A stretch of 25,275 bases of DNA from Candidatus Stahliibacteriota bacterium (GTDB lineage: Bacteria; Hydrothermota; Tepidihabitantia; B3-TA06), in NCBI GenBank assembly GCA_030592225.1, contig JAUVJT010000008.1, positions 1 through 25,275 of the forward strand. Reading direction: 5' to 3'. This document shows positions 22,622 through 25,275 of the stretch, in pieces; within the stretch, counting starts at the first letter, position 1; every line of letters starts with the position of its first letter. The translations under genes were made by a program, and so were the position numbers. Under the pieces are notes generated by a model, which saw only the letters and a list, made by a program, of their open reading frames with translations, was not told the DNA's origin and did no database searches.

Positions 22622-23371
22622 ATGAGGAAATATTGGATTCTTACAGGGGCAGCGGTTTTTTTAATCATGCTGTCAGGCTGCGGTGAAAAACCCACACCGG
22701 GCTTTCCCGGCAAATACGAGGTCGAGGGTTTCGAATACTTCTCCATCCTCAACGTTTCCAAGACCGGCGAGGGCTGCTATCTGGCGTGGCAGTTTGCCGA
22801 AGATCCCGAGGTGTATGGGATTGGGGTTGAGCTTGACAGCGTGCTCGTGGTGGTGCAGGCCTCCGACCCGGTCAAGATAATGGCGTACGAATCATTATTG
22901 AACGGCAGGGACCTTTCCGCGATCTGGGTCACCCAGGACATGGAAGGCCTCAAGTTCGAGCGCACCGAGGATACCAGGCGGTTAAAACACTCAAAGCCCG
23001 ACCTGACAGGAACTTATATCCTGCAAGGCACCACCCCGGACGGTGAGGCCTACCAGGGCACGCTGACCCTGACCCGGACAAAATTCACCCACGTAGCCCA
23101 CTGGGAAATTGAAGGCCGCGACCCCTTCTACGGCATAAGTTTCACAGTTGATTCACTTGCAATCATGGGCTACGGCTCATCTGATGAAGTCGGGGTAGGC
23201 ATCTACAAGATTGGTGGGGACAAACTGGAGGGCTACACTGTAACTGCCGATCCTGCTGAACTTAACAAGAAACCTGACCTCAAAAAGGGCAAGGCCACCG
23301 CTACCTTGGTTTCTCGACCCGAACCCGAAGAAGCGGCCGAGACAGAAAAGCCATATAACGGAGTTAAGTGA
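22622..23371 (+). CDS. Lipoprotein with two internal repeats, tandem paralogue 2
   Basis: 249 residues. The lipobox is LSGC (Cys20). The same two-repeat plan as the upstream gene is visible: GKYEVEGFEYFSILNVSKTG, YGIGVELDSVLVVV and IMAYE in the first half; GTYILQGTTPDGEAYQGTL, YGISFTVDSLAIMGYG, GVGIYKI and EGYTVTA in the second. A Lys/Glu/Pro-rich tail (about 218-249) ends it. ATG 22622 is 3 bp after the upstream stop and has only a weak ribosome site, so translation is probably coupled. A good terminator follows at 23375-23406. Function unknown; probably acts beside its paralogue in the envelope. Confidence 0.85.
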   Translation: MRKYWILTGAAVFLIMLSGCGEKPTPGFPGKYEVEGFEYFSILNVSKTGEGCYLAWQFAEDPEVYGIGVELDSVLVVVQASDPVKIMAYESLLNGRDLSAIWVTQDMEGLKFERTEDTRRLKHSKPDLTGTYILQGTTPDGEAYQGTLTLTRTKFTHVAHWEIEGRDPFYGISFTVDSLAIMGYGSSDEVGVGIYKIGGDKLEGYTVTADPAELNKKPDLKKGKATATLVSRPEPEEAAETEKPYNGVK

Positions 23372-23374
23372 CTT

Positions 23375-23406
23375 AGGCCGGTCGAAAGGCCGGCCTCCCC
23401 TTTTTT
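23375..23406 (+). terminator. Rho-independent terminator of the lipoprotein operon
   Basis: AGGCCGG (23375-23381) with CCGGCCT (23390-23396), 8-nt loop, then CCCC and a run of six T at 23401-23406, placed 3 nt after the stop. Confidence 0.85.
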
Positions 23407-23446
23407 CTTCGTCATTGCCGACGTCCGAAATATACCCCAAATAAGG

Positions 23447-23512
23447 TGGTCAAAAGATACCCAAAAGCTGGTCAAAAGATGGTCAAAAGGTGGTCAAAAG
23501 GTGGACAGAATC
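23447..23512. repeat. 11-bp phased tandem array (six units)
   Basis: Six consecutive 11-nt units with consensus TGGTCAAAAGR start at 23447, 23458, 23469, 23480, 23491 and 23502. Three are nearly identical; the second (TACCCAAAAGC) and sixth (TGGACAGAATC) have diverged. Two more units (TGGTCAGAAGT, TGGACAAATAC) lie at 23561-23582. The 11-bp period keeps each unit on the same DNA face. Confidence 0.85.
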
Positions 23513-23690
23513 GCGGGGTCCCCGCAAAGCTACGAAGTAGATTTGTGGGGCAGAAAAAGGTGGTCAGAAGTTGGACAAATACCGACACAGTCGCGCAATG
23601 CACACGAAGTGACGACGCTTGCGGAGCAAAATTTAAATTGCAAAATGCAAATTGATTTCCCTCACCCCCAGCCCCTCTGCCCCATTATAG

Positions 23691-23773
23691 TCATTGCGAG
23701 GAGCAGCCGCGACGAAGCAATCTCATACTCACCACATACCTTAGAGATTGCTCCCTTCGGTCACTCGCAATGA
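23691..23773. repeat. 83-bp palindromic dispersed element
   Basis: Terminal inverted repeats TCATTGCGAG (23691-23700) and CTCGCAATGA (23764-23773) are perfect over 10 bp. An inner pair GCAATCTC (23717-23724) and GAGATTGC (23744-23751) extends the fold. This matches the well-known CATTGCGAG...GCAATCTC type of interspersed palindrome seen in many bacterial genomes. No ORF; non-autonomous. Confidence 0.8.
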
Positions 23774-23870
23774 CAGGTGGCGCTTTTACCCACTAACCCC
23801 CAACTTAACTTTAGTTGACAACCCGCCCACACCTGCCTATTATGGGGCATGAGTAACGGGAGAAGGGAGG

Positions 23871-24941
23871 TTAGCGATTTGCGTTAACTAGAGCACCCCA
23901 CTTAAGAGCAGAATGCCACTTTTCTTGATTCCTTAGATTAAAGTAAGACTGGGGTATTGGCAAATCGAAATTTGCATGAAATTCCAACTGTGAAATTGGA
24001 ATAGGTACAACATAAGGCACAACATGCCCAAGACGAATCGCATGGATTTTAGTTGTCCCCTTACTGTACTCTTTAAATTCTTCAAAAGTACAACCTAATT
24101 CAACGTGCCACTTTTCCCAAATGCTTTCTGGTGTATCAGTAATAATATTCTCAACCGTTACTTCACCGACTAAAGATCTAACCGGATCCGTTGAATAAAT
24201 GACAGCTTTGGCCCCTCTCCATTTTTCAGAAAACCTCCTTCGTAATTCGATACGTTTTTCCCCTTTGATAATCTCATGTGCAAATTTGGGACGAATACTC
24301 ATTAGTAAATCAAGATCACCCAGTCTTCCATTCAAGGTGAAGTTCTCGAAACCTTCTGATATTTTCTTACGCATATTATTCCATACAACTGCGAATGGAG
24401 CGCTACAGGCAAATTCAGGATCATCGTTAAACAATAATCCCATTTTATTTTTACGCTGACGATATTGTACTTCAGCTAAACCTTGAAATTCAAAACCGTA
24501 CTCACGGAGGAAAACACCCATATCGCCTTCCCAGAGATGGGAGGGTAAGGTGAAATGTATATCTTTTACCTGATAAGTTCTCATCTCTGCAATAACTAAT
24601 TTGATTAGAAGCTCCCCCAAACCCATATCCTGATATTCCCGCCGCACACGCATGTTGCATAATTTTGCATCGGTACCATGACGCATGACTGCCACAGCCG
24701 CTGGGAACCCTTCATCGTAAAGAACTAGTGCCGACCGCCAACTTCGTGTCTTTAATTCAGGTAGAACCTTACGTGCCAACCATCTATCGATGCCTGGGTA
24801 TAAATCTTCGGATTCCTCAATCAATTCCCTGAAGTGCTTCACCTTTTCACCTTCAGACAAAGGGCTCTTCCCCCCAAACCGAACAACCTCAATATTACGT
24901 TTCTTCTTTTTTGTCACCTGAATTAATTCAAGCTGCGCCAT
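23871..24941 (-). CDS. GNAT-ASCH fusion protein
   Basis: 356 residues from ATG 24941. The N-terminal domain (about 20-172) is a GNAT acetyltransferase, with the acetyl-CoA loop in VRREYQDMGLGELLIKLVI (about 99-117). The C-terminal domain (about 211-320) is ASCH-like: LLMSIRPKFAHEIIKGEKR, then IELRRRF, AVIYSTDP and VGEVTVENI. ASCH (PUA-like) domains bind RNA or modified nucleobases, so a nucleic-acid- or nucleotide-directed acetyltransferase is plausible; the target is unknown. Such fusions are often annotated as transcriptional regulators. ATG 24941 overlaps the upstream stop by one base (TAATG), so the gene is coupled to the Cys/His protein. The DNA is AT-richer than its neighbours to the left, suggesting transfer. 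Confidence 0.82.
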   Translation of the reverse strand: MAQLELIQVTKKKKRNIEVVRFGGKSPLSEGEKVKHFRELIEESEDLYPGIDRWLARKVLPELKTRSWRSALVLYDEGFPAAVAVMRHGTDAKLCNMRVRREYQDMGLGELLIKLVIAEMRTYQVKDIHFTLPSHLWEGDMGVFLREYGFEFQGLAEVQYRQRKNKMGLLFNDDPEFACSAPFAVVWNNMRKKISEGFENFTLNGRLGDLDLLMSIRPKFAHEIIKGEKRIELRRRFSEKWRGAKAVIYSTDPVRSLVGEVTVENIITDTPESIWEKWHVELGCTFEEFKEYSKGTTKIHAIRLGHVVPYVVPIPISQLEFHANFDLPIPQSYFNLRNQEKWHSALKWGALVNANR

Positions 24942-25275
24942 TATTTCCAATCCTCAAAGTATTTAGATAGTTGCAACTCTTGAGCATCATACTTCGTTTT
25001 CGGTCCATTGTCAACTTCAGTTTCCGATGACATTTGGAAAAATTCAAGAGCAGCTAAAGCTTCCCCATGTCTGAGGCATGTGTCAAAATTATGACCGCGG
25101 ACTTCAAATATAAGCGGAGTACCTTTTTCATCATTTCTATTCCGCCCAAAACAGGGATGCGCAAAACCTGCATAGTGAATACGGAGTTCTCCCAATTCTT
25201 CTTTTACTGCCTCACAACCAACACAGACATGCCTTGGAAGATAAAGCCTTTCACACGATCTAAGGATATAGAAAC
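24941..25275 (-). CDS. Cys/His-rich protein, 5'-partial
   Basis: The frame is open to the right edge, so the N-terminus is missing; at least 110 residues are visible. Paired cysteines occur in RSCERLYLPRHVCVGCEAV, followed by HYAGFAHPCFGRNRND and GHNFDTCLRHGEA. These look like zinc-binding ligands or a metal-dependent core. A Tyr/Asp/Lys-rich tail (YFEDWK) ends it. I do not recognise the family. It is the first visible gene of a coupled pair with the GNAT-ASCH protein (TAATG overlap). Function cannot be assigned without the missing N-terminal part. Confidence 0.65.
   Translation of the reverse strand, partial: FYILRSCERLYLPRHVCVGCEAVKEELGELRIHYAGFAHPCFGRNRNDEKGTPLIFEVRGHNFDTCLRHGEALAALEFFQMSSETEVDNGPKTKYDAQELQLSKYFEDWK

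Larger units (their letters stand above)
23407..23870. other. Repeat-rich intergenic region
   Basis: About 460 bp without a credible gene. It contains the 11-bp tandem array (23447-23512) with a two-unit echo (23561-23582). Low-complexity AT phrases (AAATTTAAATTGCAAAATGC) and a CCCTCACCCCCAGCCCC phrase follow, then the 83-bp palindromic element (23691-23773). It marks the border between the GC-richer block and the AT-richer right-edge module. Confidence 0.7.

Noticed and set aside
23446..23655. 69-codon frame over the 11-bp array
   Set aside because: The repeat period is not a multiple of three and the frame simply reads through repeats; no ribosome site.

Overview
This window is a chromosomal piece of a diderm (outer-membrane) bacterium. 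The evidence is an outer-membrane beta-barrel protein, the N-terminal part of a TonB-dependent-receptor-like protein, lipoproteins with clear lipoboxes, and two large secreted proteins ending in type IX secretion (Por/FlgD-like) sorting domains. Type A sorting tails plus several families without obvious names point to the FCB superphylum or an uncultured neighbour such as WOR-3-, Zixibacteria- or Cloacimonadota-like lineages. The species cannot be fixed from sequence alone.

Layout. 1-2339: an AT-richer two-gene membrane/coiled-coil module cut by the left edge. 2461-4248: a divergent ATP-type PEP carboxykinase homologue. 4323-5378: two genes (a four-helix membrane protein and an sll1863-like coiled-coil stress protein) driven by the same 33-bp promoter sequence. 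5524-9055, minus strand: an RRM RNA-binding protein, a histidine phosphatase coupled to a beta-barrel protein, and a nitronate-monooxygenase/FabK-like flavoprotein. 9385-12272, plus strand: a truncated TonB-receptor-like fragment, an extended SDR with a C-terminal zinc domain, and a V4R-like protein. 12403-16806: a secreted degenerate gluzincin-like protein, two DUF4097-type proteins (the second truncated) and a tandem pair of membrane paralogues. 17159-21041: two paralogous T9SS cargo proteins flanking a small secreted protein. 21863-23371: two tandem paralogous lipoproteins. 23872-25275: an AT-richer module (GNAT-ASCH fusion plus a Cys/His-rich protein) that runs off the right edge.

Regulation. 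I found fourteen good sigma70-type promoters by eye. Thirteen of them have a 16-bp spacer. At four genes (starts 7787-, 11712+, 16806-, 18853+) the -10 box ends only 5-6 nt before the ATG and there is no Shine-Dalgarno, so these mRNAs are probably leaderless; most other genes have strong AGGAGG sites. Intergenic regions carry a mosaic, hairpin-rich repeat family (16907-17104 and 21517-21810), an 11-bp phased tandem array (23447-23512), an 83-bp palindromic element (23691-23773) and a dispersed 22-mer.

No tRNA, rRNA, CRISPR array or intact transposase was found. The least explained parts are the two edge modules, the leaderless promoter class and the mosaic repeats. All family assignments come from reading motifs, without database searches.
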